Shown here: positions 46,582-58,250 of the stretch, piece by piece
How positions within the stretch are numbered: position 1 is the stretch's first letter
Layout: every line of letters starts with the position of its first letter
Origin: Calonectria ilicicola
Taxonomy: Eukaryota; Ascomycota; Sordariomycetes; Hypocreales; Nectriaceae
NCBI GenBank assembly: GCA_020809705.1
Contig: CP085831.1
Coordinates: 2,418,001 to 2,482,000, forward strand
Direction of reading: 5' to 3'
Length of the DNA stretch: 64,000 nt
Made by a program: the position numbers and the translations under genes
The notes under the pieces: model-generated
What the model saw: only the letters and a program-made list of their open reading frames with translations
Databases searched by the model: none
What the model was told of the DNA's origin: nothing

Positions 46582-48666
46582 ATGTCTAGCTTGCTCTGCG
46601 ATCGTTGTTATGATATGTTCCAATACTATCTGCAACATGAAAATGATGATGCGGAAACGTTTCGCAAACGAACCTTTCTCATACATGGGCTAGAAAATCC
46701 AACAGAGGAGCTGGGAAATATTTTTCATCGTACAATTCGAGAGGTCGAAAACTGTGCACACCAGGAATCTTGCGAATTTTGCGTACAGGCCTGGTATTTG
46801 GTCGAACATGAGCTCGATCCCTGCTTATCGCAGGTAAAGATATTCCCACGGTCCAACACGGAGATAGAATTTGATTTCACGGGGTCGCGAGATGGGCAAA
46901 GAGTTGGAACAATCATCTCTTTTAAAGTATTGCCGCCGATGGTGGCTGCCCCTCGAACATATCCAAGTCCGGGATCTCAATCTGAAAAAGCTTCTTCTAA
47001 AATGTCTATCAAATTGGCAACTGAATGGCTTGAAAACTGCACCAATACACATCAAAAATGTGGTTTAAGACGAAAAGCTTCTTATTGTCCACCAACATTA
47101 CTCGGTATCGAATCTGACCAAATCAATTTGATGCATCGTGACGAATTGGGCCTATCCAATATCAAATATGCTACCTTGAGCTATTGTGTAAGTAATACGC
47201 ATTCCCAAACTAAAAGATGCTTCATGAACACTTCATTAACACAAATCTACAAATAGTGGGGCCCTTCTCCGAACTTTCTCAAACTCACTTCCGACAACGA
47301 AAATAAATTCAAGATGGGCATCCCCTTTGGTGATCTCCCATTGATGATGCAGGAAGCCATTCTATTTATCAAAGACTTGGGCTTAGCCTATATTTGGATT
47401 GATTGCCTTTGCATTCGTCAGTCCGGGAACGGGTCTGTTGAGGATTGGAACCTTCATACCCGAGAAATGGGCAACATTTATGAAAACTGTTTAATCAATC
47501 TAGCGGCCAGTATTGCAAATACTCCAAATGATAGTCTCTATTCCGACAAATGCGCACCCCCTCTTAAACCAATCATCATTGAGAATCAGGGAGAGTTTCG
47601 AGTAGCGTTATCGACATCCTTCCCCAGTGGCTTTCGAGATCAGTCACCACTCTCAAAACGGGCATGGGCTTTCCAAGAGGCTACATTGTCCCCAAGAACT
47701 CTGAGTATCGATGGCGGTGAAGTTTTCTGGGAATGCTCCTCATTATATGCCTGCAAATTGTTTCCCAAGGGTCATGAAGTAATGGGGCCTGGGTTCACCT
47801 TCGATTTCACTCGAGAAAGCGAGAGGAAAGACAAGGAATCAGAAAATATTTATACAAAGAGTCTCGACAGAGAGGCTAAAAAATGGGTGCTCTCCATTGA
47901 GAGATATGCCCAACGAACTTTGACATATCCAGACAGCGACAAAATTGTTGCCATGGCAGGAGTTGCTGAACGTTTCGGCAAAGAGGGAAAAAGACTCAAA
48001 GACGATTACTTCTGCGGATTCTTTCGACAGGACATTCCTAACCTCCTCAGATGGTTTATACCAGGTCCGTCAAGGCATTCATACGATGTACAAAAGATAG
48101 GGTCAAGTAGTTATCGCGCACCATCATGGAGCTGGGCGGCCACAGATTGCCCTGTACGGCTGCCTCATGCACTCGAGAACACAGAAGTGTGCCAATTATT
48201 AAACATTCAGATCACTTTGAAGGACCCAAATAATAAGTTTGGTCCCATCATAAGCGCAAAGATAACTTTAAGGTGTCAGCTGAAACCTCTTCCGATGACA
48301 GTACAGGAATCGTGCAAGTTAGCCGGATTAGGAATTAGTAACGCAAAAGATTTTTCAACTTATGTAGAGGATGGAAATATATTCACACGGGTATTCTATG
48401 ACGACGATGAGGGTGCTCAAAAGGAACAGTATTACCCCATTTACTTGCTCCTGTTGTATCATGAGGAGGACGCAGACAAGAAAGCATCAACATCTGAAGG
48501 ACTTATCGTGAAGAGGTTAGAAGATGGGTTTCGTGACAATTCTTTTATTCGAGTTGGTGCATATATGCAGTGGGTAGATTGCATATCTGAAACTAGTAAG
48601 AACAGGCCCAGGCGGAACCGTTCATGGATCCACCAGGCAGACCCTCAGACCATTGAGTTGTTTTAA
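46582..48666 (+). CDS. HET-domain (heterokaryon incompatibility) protein
   Basis: Two exons, 46582-47187 and 47257-48666, join on a codon boundary across a 69-base GTAAGT...AATAG intron; product about 671 residues. The intron sits inside the most conserved HET motif, ATLSYC|WG. The HET domain (about residues 195-345) shows KYATLSYCWG, GIPFGDLPLMMQEAI, YIWIDCLCIRQ (247-257), EMGNIYENCLINLAA and RAWAFQEATLSPRTL. The N-terminal part has a Cys-rich start (LCDRCYDMF, HQESCEFC) usual for long HET proteins. HET domains trigger cell death after fusion of incompatible hyphae and resemble TIR-type NAD-cleaving folds. No NLR module is attached. The gene is intact and follows the PNP gene, making a small two-gene self/non-self group. 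Confidence 0.92.
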
Positions 48667-48962
48667 TTCTAATATAATAGATAATTGATCTTCATTATGC
48701 ATCACTAATTCACACGGTTTCCTTCTAGTTTATTGAATGCCCCTAACCATTCAAATTAATGATATATGGTCAATTCAAGAAGGACGCAAGTCTGAGAAGA
48801 AAAGTTTCAAGGTTATTCAATTGGCGAAGTAATGCAGAAATAAACCATGTCTTGACCATTCAATTTCTGGATCTCCGGGCTTCAACTTAATAAAGACTGA
48901 AAACTGCAACATGATTTGATTGAACAATAGTCATATTCTGTTGTTGTAGTTTAATCATAGAA

Positions 48963-50865
48963 TCAATTGACTGGCACAGTCTTCGACTCATCCTCATTCT
49001 CAATCTCGTGTCGACCAAGCTTCGACTCAATATCTCCCGCCTCAGCCTTGCGGGTAATACCAGTGGCTACCTTGGTCTTCCATGCCGGAGTTCCAAGGTA
49101 CGGGAAACCGTTCGGGTCCTCAAATATGGCCTCAACTTCTTCCAGAGTCTTCCCTGCAGTTTCGGGGAAGAGGAAGAGAACATGTAGGAATGCTGCAGCA
49201 TTGAAAACACCAAATATGATGTAAGTCTTCCACTTAATATTTTCGAAGGCATACGGAGTAAAGAGACCTGTGGAAAATTAGCGGGAGTTAATTGGGTTCA
49301 TATTGAAGAGATTCAGGCTAACCTAAAGCAGTGTTAAAGGCCCAGTTAGCAGATGTCGCCACGGCAGTACCCTTTCCACGAAGGCGGAGGGGAAACAGCT
49401 CTGGCGGGTATGTCCAAGAAACTGGACCCCATGTAGGAGCGAAGGAGGCCACGAAAAGGTATGTGCAAGCGATGAGCCCCTTAGAAGCGGGGCCATGGAC
49501 CTTCATTGAAACTGCAGCAACGCCATTAATTCCACCAGGAACAATGGTACCATTGACGGCCAGGATACCAGCATTAGCAAACATCCAAGTCATCATCAGC
49601 AGGGCACCAATAAGCAAGGGTGGACGACGGCCCCATCTATCCATCCATAGGATGGCTGGAACAGTCATAAGAACGTTGATGATGTACTGAATTGAAGAAG
49701 CAAGTAGGTTGGCATTTCCTGAATATCCAGCCATCTCAAAGATGTAAGAGATGTAATACACTTGAACAAAAGTAAGCAACCATGAAGTTGAATTGAGAAG
49801 ATGCTCTGCTCACTCATGACATTCATTCCAGATAGCTGCGACCACACTTGGGTCATAGCACCGGTGACGACTCGATGCAACATTCTTGGTGTCAGCAGTT
49901 CGAGATACGTGGCGTCAGCATTCTGGCGTTCGAATTCACACATGTCCTTAATGTCTTGAAGCTCAAGCGCAACAAAGGGATGGTTCCGGTCTCCTTTGCC
50001 GTGGACGAGAGCCAACACGTCGTGGGCTTCCTCCCACCTATCCTTTCTTGCAAGCCATCGAGGTGATTCAGGCAGAGGCATCATCATGAAGAAGAGACAT
50101 ATGGCTGGTATCATTTGCAAGCCCCATGGAACACGCCACGAAGCGGTGTTGTAGTTTCTTGAGTTCTGTTCACCAATGAAAGAGCACCCGTACGAGATGT
50201 AGTACCTGCAACGTATTAGTCGATGTCTAGGGCATGACTCGTCGATATCACAGGGGATGGGATGAAGGCATCACCAAAACAAAATAAAACGAAAATAAAA
50301 ATAACAATAATAATACTTGCATTATTAGGATACCCCAGGTTATAGCCCATTGCTGGAGAGAGATGAGGCGTCCTCTCTTGCTAGGAGGAGCAAGTTCGGC
50401 CAAGTACACTGGAACTTGACTGGACTCAAAACCAACAGAAATACCATTGATGATGCGGCCAACGATGAGCATGCCGATATTTTGAGCGGCGCAGCAGAGT
50501 GTAGAGCCAATCAGCCTATGACTAATTAATACACAACCAGCGACATGTTTCATAACAACCCACCAAACAATACAGCCCAATATGATGGAGTACTTTCGTC
50601 CTAGCCGATCAGAAACCGGACCGGATACCAAAGCACCCAACCAAGAACCAGCAGCCATAGAGGCAGTGATGCCTCCCTGCACCAGAGAATGTGGACCACT
50701 GCAATCATCGTCGTCGGTGTATGGAGGACCCTTGGGACCCTGATTGAAGTAACACAGGTATGAATTCTCGCTCAACTGTGCCGAGACTGAGGAGATATCA
50801 AAGCCAAAGAGGGCGCCCCCAACAACGGAGACGCCCGCAATGACGTAGATGTTGCCGACGGTCAT
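48963..50865 (-). CDS. MFS sugar transporter (sugar porter family)
   Basis: A five-exon gene, 50865-50564, 50515-50321, 50205-49814, 49760-49323 and 49267-48963; all junctions agree in phase, product about 543 residues with 12 predicted membrane segments. The start at 50865 (MTVGNIYVIAGVSVVGGALFGFDISS) is chosen over an upstream in-frame ATG because this is the family's usual beginning. Sugar-porter signatures: LSDRLGRK-like VSDRLGRKYS, VPVYLAELAPPSKRGR, PESPRWLARK, the central QLSGMNVMMYYISYIF, WMDRWGRRPPLL and PETAGKTLEEVE. It should import hexose or an oligosaccharide by proton symport. The second intron starts GC (GCAAGT) rather than GT; only that choice keeps the frame. A TATAAAAGG box lies about 70 bases upstream. 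Confidence 0.93.
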
Positions 50866-53783
50866 TGTCAATTGACAAACCCCAAAAGATTGAGAGTCCA
50901 AAAGCCATCATTCGGATCATCATCCTGGATTCCTTTTATACCAACACTTATTTCTCATTGTCAATTCACGGCTGCTACCTCACAAAGTCACTAGAGGTTG
51001 CTTGCTTTGCTCCACCCCCGCGACCGGGTATGCTCCGCAAATACGCGCGTCCCCGCAAGTCACCCCATGGGCGGCCTTGATTCCTGGAGCTCGTCACGAC
51101 AGCAAGGGAGGGAGATCAGCGTATACATGGCGACTCGTGACGCCGTGGAGCACAAGACGCCGAGCATTAGGCCGGAAAACTGCGCATAAGCATTTGAGGG
51201 AGGGTAGAGATGCAGCTGACGGGCTCTTGCTAACTCCCGCACCATGTCGCTGTTCGGCACGGCTATGCCGACCACCCCCGGCCAGGTGCCCCTCCGGAAA
51301 CGTGATGACGACATGAGGACTGTGTCCATTCTAGAGCCAGTGCAATGAGGTTCTGGGGGAAAATGTAAGCATGTATCAGGGCTCTTGACGGTAACTGACA
51401 ATGAATATGGATGGGTTATGAAGGAAACCATCCTTCCTCCAGAGACAGTTTAATGAGGGGCCGCTTAGCGAGTATTCGGGAAAAAACTAACCATGGATCT
51501 GCTACCAAGTTTTGAACGAGTGCCGATTGAATTGGGGCCCATCGACCTTCCCTAACCATCATCCCTGAGCAAGGGAATTTATGTGGAGAATGGGTCCATT
51601 GTTTTTTGCCTCTTTTTTCGTACTTCTTTACACCAGATACGAGTCCGGTATCATCGCCACGGCCCTCTATAATATCTTACGAGAACTCTGGGGCAAAAAT
51701 TAAGCTTGTTGGATAGTTACGGAGCCCTGTCTCTGTCTCAGTTGGTAAACTGTTTCTTTTTTTGCAACATATTATGAATGGCCTCTCACTGCCAAACCTC
51801 AACCGCACCAATGGAGTAAACTCTAAGAATGGTCATGAGTATCGGACAGAGCTGACCGTACTCGGCCTGATTATCCTGGTCTCAGAACGTGATGAATCAG
51901 TCCACGCATACCTTGCTAATTTTTTCTTGCCCTACATCAACAAATTGTCCTTTTGTCAAAGCACTCAGGATACCTCCCTTGTTCACAAAACAAAGATGGG
52001 ATCTTTTAGGCGGTCTACAGGCAGTATCATATCGACTGTGGATTTCCCCAGGATTGTGCCCCAGATAATCCACTCAATGCATGACGCGTCTCCATATCAC
52101 CCACCCATCGCCCCAATATTTCTGCGACCTTATTTCTCCAAGGTCCAAATCCTTCGCCGTCCTTTTTGATCGCACGTGTCAAATAACCACCGCGAAAGGC
52201 GTAGAATTCTCATTCGGCCCGAGCTCCACTGCTGCTTCTGCAGAGAATGGCGCTAAATGCTATGTATCACATACATGGAAAAGGCAAGAAAAAAACACCT
52301 CACACTCAATTGGTGGTGGGTATTCGACATCCTAAGGAAGACTGACTCATTAGATACATTAACCCCGGAAAAGCAAGTTCGGTGGTCTAGCAGTCTCCGA
52401 TCTTGTTATCATACGATATGCTGACCACGAGCCTGGAGGTTCCTAGTCTACAAAGCCTCCTAGGGTTGCTCGCTGGTGTTGCCGCTGCGATGTTGTAAGA
52501 CTTCTTTCCTGGGAAAATTCAGAATGGCCGCCATCCATGTCGGCGAACAACGCTACTAGCTTGGCAATCTAGATACAGCCCTTGGCATTTCTACCCGTCC
52601 TAGGTTAGGTATACTTTGTGACCTTGTGTCGGGTGGTTTGGGTAGGAAAGCATGAGTGGAGGGTCGAGACCCGAATGGGTAACGTGCGAGCCCGGTGATC
52701 AGTTCTAGTTCTGGCATCACTAAAGCTAACGTCACCCTTTTCGGATTTCAGTCAGGATAAAGTGGCCGTATGAGTTTTCGTAATTGTGCCCATGCCACGA
52801 CAGCATGATCGGAGGGCTCCACCACCTCGCCCATTCGTCTAATTCTCTGTTAGCGCTGATCCAGTCCTATCATCTCTATCCTAGCGTGCGATGGGAAGTA
52901 TGGGGGTCTGTCGATCACCGTACGAGTGAATGAACTTACTTCCGCTTCATCCGAAGGCATCTTTGCGAGCTGACAATACGAACCCACGATGACACGTTAC
53001 ACCCAAGGATTTAGGATCACGGAGTGCAAGATTGCATACCAAATACCTAAGGTGCCAATGATTCTGCACATTAGCAATGAATCACTCACTTTTTTTAGAA
53101 CTAAATGTACATTAAATGAATATGCTACGAGAAATCAAGAGGAAGTAACGATAGCGGCAGACGAGCGGTAACACCAAAGAGGCATAGGAAAAATAAGGAT
53201 CTTCCTGAGTGAACACATGCATTTCGAGAAGTGCAAACAAAGATTCCAAGATCTAAAATACTTCTCTAAGAAAAGAAAATATAAATAAGATAATTTATTA
53301 GGATATTTATAAGTTTATTTATCTTAAAATCAAATATTATTTTTCTTATGATTTCCCCAGAATCACTCTGATGGTTTGGGCAGAAAACTAACTCCATACG
53401 GATGAATGTTTCATGGTTTGGTGGACTTGTATCTGATATTTTCTCCCGTTATTTCGTCTTGAGGGAAACGAGCTATGCTTCAGGTTTTTGTAATTTTGCA
53501 GGAGTCTTCAAACTCAAGGTCCTAACTATGTCCAATCTTAGGCCCCCATCAATTTCGCTAGCGAGATCGTTGATCTAGACAGAATGGTATTGGCTGAAGC
53601 GACTAGAAATGGAAAGGATGCAAGGAACTAACCTCCATTACTATGAAGGCTCAATTCGTTAGTAATGATGAAGGGAACAGGTTTTGAAGAATGAAGGTAG
53701 GATAATATCACAATGTTGATTCAAAATCACCGTGTCTTGTGAATTTACTCTACATATGAAATTTGCGATCATACAATGACGCC
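50866..53783. other. long gene-poor region
   Basis: I see no gene in nearly 3 kb except the transporter promoter at the left. Frames at 51002-51316, 51060-51431 and 51762-52169 overlap on both strands and show nothing recognisable. A strongly AT-rich patch lies at about 53270-53345. Confidence 0.5.
50932..50940 (-). promoter_or_regulatory. TATA box of the sugar transporter gene
   Basis: The minus strand reads TATAAAAGG about 70 bases before the start codon at 50865. Confidence 0.5.
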
Positions 53784-56700
53784 TCACGGCTTTCCCCAAA
53801 TAACGCACAGTCGATCGATAATTCCACCATAACATCCCCAGAATCCCTTCAAACCCACACTGCCGTCGTAGGGGTAAATGTTTTGAACATTAGTGTTGGC
53901 ATCACCCCAGCGACAGATCTTCCCAGTGGATGTGTGGACTTCCACAAATGTTACACCAATGTCGGGGAATTTGATGGATTTATCAGTGGACTTTTTGAGA
54001 TCGTTGCCGAGTCGAACCAGAATAACCCTCTCGTCTGGGAAAAGAGGGACGAACAGGCTGCAGTTATCACTTTCGCTCCCGCACACCGTTGCGCCCTGGT
54101 CATAAATAACTCGCACTTTGCTCACACGCACTGCATTGTCCCAAACAACCGTATAAAATTCGAGACCGCGAGGCCATGCGGAGGATGGGGCCTGCAACTC
54201 ACGAAGTTTGGTGGCGGTGTTGAATTGGTTCACGGGACCGTCGGGGCCGAGTCCTCGGTCAAACCGGAAATTGCCGTAATTTCGCTTATTCTCAACATTG
54301 TCAACAAATTGCTGTTCCCTGGCGGCCAGCTGTGTCCTGATCGAGGGAGCACAAATCTCCCCAAGAGTTGCCGGTTTATCGATGGCCTCAGCCATGTCAT
54401 AGTCTAAGCTAGAGCCAGCAGCGATAGAGGGATCCTTGAGAATCATGTTAGTTCGAAAACTCATAATGTTCAACAGTATTTGTTTCATGGGCTGGGAGTT
54501 GTTACCTCAAGATCGCCCCAAATTGGAGCAAGGCGGTACAGTCCGGTTCTCTTGTTCCGGACTGCCGAGTTTACACTCCTTCCCCAAAAGCCTTTAAGAT
54601 GGCCTTGAACAAGTAAGGGGTCAAAGTGAGTTAGAGTCAAACCTTCGTACTGAACACCACCGCGGACACCTTTGCCATCTACAGCCGGCTTCCAATCACT
54701 CGCGTTACCCAGAAGATCTGGACCACGGTTCGAATCAAGCCTGACCGCTGTCACTCTGTCCTTCGCGGCGTCTTTTTGTCCAGCTACATGTCCTACTTCG
54801 ATAGAACAGGCGATGATCTTCTCACCTTGATCTGGGCGAACGTTAAAAGTCACCTTGGTGCCTTTATCTGGTGCTCCAAGACTGGTGACTAATCCATTGG
54901 CATATCTGGTGGTCATACAAGTGACAGCGCCTTCGTTGACCTCTACTGTAACCTGTAGTAAAGAAAAGGAAGGTTTGATGTAGTCGATGTTGCAGAAGAG
55001 CGTGCCCTCGTCGGACCCTACCAACGGCGCTAGTCGTAGGTTTTCGCTAATTTCTTTGTGATTCGCAACGATTGATGCTGCTTTATCCGTCTCATCCTGG
55101 CCAAGATAGAACCCCGGCTTGGCTTCCAAGAGCGGCGGGTAGGTCTTGCTATCGTCGCCGAACAGAGCGACCTTAGGTGGTGCTCTGGCAAGGAAGATCT
55201 TCTATTATAGCGATTAACGGGATGCCTTCACAAAACAGGATCTTGTTGATAATTACCGGAAGCCTAGCTCTAAACGAGATAGAGCTCTGGAATTGCTCAC
55301 CACGCTTCTCGTCCGTTGCCACTTTAGGATTCTTGGTCACTGTATCAACCTCGTTGACGATTTTCATCATCTGGAAGCGGCAAGCTCTCCTGGCCAAATC
55401 AAGACCTTCATGATCGGCTGAAAACCTACTCTTATCGTCTATCTTAGAAAGAGTGTTGCTGTCTGCCACAGGTCGGGAGTCTGGTGATGGATCAAAAACT
55501 TTGGTTCCGGCTTGTAGATCAAATAAATCTGTTGAGTGGTACTCGCCGTTAGCAAAAGAAGAAGCATGACGAGATATCTCAAATTGGTTCTATGATCTCA
55601 CCGGTAGAAATATTGCGATGAATCTATAGTTAATCCCGTCAGTATCCATTCTGATTAGTATAGGGCACTGGACTTACGTTTTTGTAGTCCATGAACACGT
55701 CAAGCAGCGAGTTAGTGTAGATTGCTGCGTTTTCGTACATGATTGGTACAAGCTTTGGAGGCTTAGTCGCCATGAAGCTTCGCAATGACTCGTATTTTGT
55801 TAGGATCGCACTACATTTTCATTAGTTCGATATTTTAGGGTAATCTGTCATTGTGGGAGAGTTACTAAGTACGTTGCGGCGTCGTCGCGACCAGATCAGG
55901 GAAGCGTGCGGCTGTTTCCATGAGAGACTCAACAGTCCACGGCTGATCCACTACAAATGTGTTAGCTTCCTCCACAACGTTATTCATTCATCATCTCTCA
56001 CTAGGTTTCACATGACCACCTCCAGACCAGCCAACTTGAATGGTCGTTTCGGTATTGGCTTTGATGTTGGACTTGGCAACTCCGACTTTGGCCTCAGCCT
56101 TGATCTCGCCGGGTCCGATAGCCAAAGCTACCTTAGCTCTGTGAATTTCAATGTTAGTTGGCATCATATTCCATGGTATTTTATCGATAGACCAACTCTG
56201 CCGCAATCTCTGTTCGTTTATCTTCGTTGAGAACCTTCATGCTAACCAACGCATTGAATTCTCCACCCTCCAGAAAGCCTGCCAATATCACCAATTATTA
56301 GCCATTGATACAAAAGAATTCGTTTCATCATTTTTTAAAAGGAAATAAAATGCAAATTCATAAAAGACTTACCAGAAATGAAGCTATCTCCAAAAACCTC
56401 CGTAAAATTTGTCTCGTTGACGGATGGCAGTGGCTGATAGACCAGAGCATCCTTGATGTTAATGGACTGATTAATAACTTTGACGCTGATGTAAAAGTTC
56501 AGATCGCTCTCCTTGAACTTATCCGAATCAATGAAAGAGCCCTTTCCGGATCCGCCAATAGCACCGTACTTGATTGACAAGGAACCGGAAATGTTCATAT
56601 CATCAGTCACCTCACTGGCATGTGTTAGCATCTCTCTATATTTCTTGAGGATACCATCTTGAATACCTGAGTTTATTCACAAAACGCGAAGTGTAGGTGA

Positions 56701-57415
56701 CAATCTATATTGTAGAACAGGTATAAGTAAATATCCAATATGTCGCGTGTCATGCATACCTGGCTTGCAGCTCGCTGAGAAAGATTCTTTGAATTTGCAC
56801 CAGAGGTGGCTGTTCCAACTAATGAGAACTGGCGCAACGTCTCTTGTGACTTCAACTGTGACAAGCGAAGCTTCTTCTTTCTCAATGTCTGGGTCTTCTT
56901 TTCCACCTCTGGTGATTCAGAATTCATATCTTCAAGTTCGCCTTCGAGGGTAGCTATCTCCTCAAGCAGCTTCTTCATATCTTGGGCCCTCTGCTCAAGC
57001 TCAATTGAGATAATATTCTGAATAGCTGCAGAGGAGGCTACCTCATTTCCTTCTGCGCTTGGAAGTGACTTGGTGACACCTTCCTCGCCTTGGATTAGAG
57101 AAGATGACATCGCAGATCTCAGCTCAAGCATTGTAAATCCGTCATTAGTGACAAAGTTTTCAATTCGATCAGCATCAACGGTGACAGCATCGTCAATACG
57201 TATCTGTTGCGTGTATGAGTTGAACCTAAAAGCATGTATCTCATTAGCATCAAATTGTTCACCACCGTAATAGAACATGCGGTCAGGTTCGCCTACCCTT
57301 GGCCTAGAGAAGGGGTTAGCGACTACGAATAGAACTCAAATATCCGGTATGGAAAATCAAAATTTGTCTCACCAAGTCTCATGCCATTGTTATAAGGTGC
57401 CAGAAGAAGAGCCAT
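53784..57415 (-). CDS. multi-exon MACPF-like protein with jacalin-like C-terminal domains
   Basis: A minus-strand gene of about ten exons, product roughly 1000 residues. Clear exon ends: 57415-57373, 57292-56760, up to 56373, up to 55257, 55201-54506 and 54434-53784; junctions near 56660, 56140-56200 and 55640-55950 are less certain. The second exon ends in a charged coiled coil (about 56830-57020). Then comes a membrane-attack-complex/perforin-like segment, with FGDSFISG and FLEGGEFNAL on both sides of an intron, matching the Y/F-G-x-x-x-(V/I)-x(4-5)-G-G pattern, and GWSGGGHVK further on. The two last exons each end with a KGFWG...IWG block resembling jacalin-like lectin domains. By family such proteins insert into membranes and the lectin part would bind sugars; activity here is unproven. 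No secretion signal is seen. Exons I can join carry no frameshift. Confidence 0.62.
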
Positions 57416-57517
57416 TTTGAAGTTTTGTAGTGCAAATGTGATGGGATATCAAAGCTTCGATGAATGAGATATTGTGAGAAGATTGGGATAGCGATTAGGA
57501 TACCCAGGCCTTTTATG

Positions 57518-57525
57518 TTATATAA
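57518..57525 (-). promoter_or_regulatory. TATA box of the left MACPF-like gene
   Basis: The palindromic TTATATAA lies about 105 bases upstream of the start codon at 57415. Confidence 0.4.
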
Positions 57526-57707
57526 CAACAAGAAATCATCTTATCAGACTGTATGAGACTTACTGGAACCACAAAAGTCAACATTCTTCTTTGATTGGTG
57601 ATACGGGCTTTAGTCATCCTCTCCCATCGTCTCCGCTACCCGATTGGACAGGAGCATCTCATGTATACCAAGATATTGTCTAGTATTTACGAGGCGCCTC
57701 CAAGTTG

Positions 57708-57840
57708 TTCTCAGCCAGCCTCTCACAGAATACGTGTACCCAATGGTTCTACGTCTGCTTGATCTGTGGCTTGACTACGCGTTCAAAACCTCCTGGTCTT
57801 CTGCAGGGCGTCTGTCAGCCGATATTTCTCAGCCAGCCTC
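57708..57840. repeat. 15-bp direct repeat pair in the divergent promoter
   Basis: TTCTCAGCCAGCCTC occurs at 57708-57722 and again, exactly, at 57826-57840. A related CCGCCAGCCTT follows near 57914. Paired copies in a shared promoter could be regulator sites; they could also mark an old insertion. Confidence 0.45.
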
Positions 57841-58220
57841 AAATCAAAAACCTATACTCAATAGTCCAGCGCCTCCTCGCTTCCGGTTCGAACTACATAC
57901 CGCTCGGTCATTCCGCCAGCCTTCGGTTCAACCTCCGAACGATAGTTTGTTTTAGGCTGCACCTCAAGCTCACGGTGCTCGAATGGTCGAGAAAAATGGC
58001 TTTGGCTTTTCACGGTCTCCTTTCTCGCTAAGACAGACACCAACCCAAATAAGCTCGAGTGACACGGGATGTGAGGAGTCCCGACCGTTCTAGGCGCCAA
58101 ACTCAACGCCCCACCGCTTAGTCTTGACTCCGTCACTAGTACAATAAGCCGTAGCCATTTTAATTGCACGCCCTAGTCCATTGCTATTTTGATAATTAAT
58201 ACATTTTGTGCAGCATGTTT

Positions 58221-58227
58221 TTATAAA
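58221..58227 (+). promoter_or_regulatory. TATA box of the right MACPF-like gene
   Basis: TTATAAA lies about 30 bases before the start codon at 58251, implying a very short leader. Confidence 0.4.
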
Positions 58228-58250
58228 CTTGTGCATTCGGCCACTATGGG

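Larger units (their letters stand above)
57416..58250. promoter_or_regulatory. shared intergenic region of the divergent MACPF-like pair
   Basis: This 835-base stretch must contain both promoters: a TTATATAA at 57518-57525 for the left gene and TTATAAA at 58221-58227 for the right. The middle (57640-58150) is richer in GC than its flanks and holds a 15-base direct repeat, TTCTCAGCCAGCCTC, at 57708-57722 and 57826-57840. Open frames on both strands here look accidental. Confidence 0.5.

Noticed and set aside
53763..54407. 214-codon plus-strand frame opposite the lectin-like exons
   Set aside because: The minus strand carries spliced exons with clear domain motifs; the plus frame does not.
57880..57905. 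GGTTCGAACTAC, a tRNA B-box-like sequence
   Set aside because: No matching acceptor stem, A box or T-arm pairing could be built around it.
57644..58169. Overlapping frames on both strands within the divergent promoter
   Set aside because: Both strands are open over the same bases without recognisable protein content; more likely GC-rich promoter or an old insertion than a gene.
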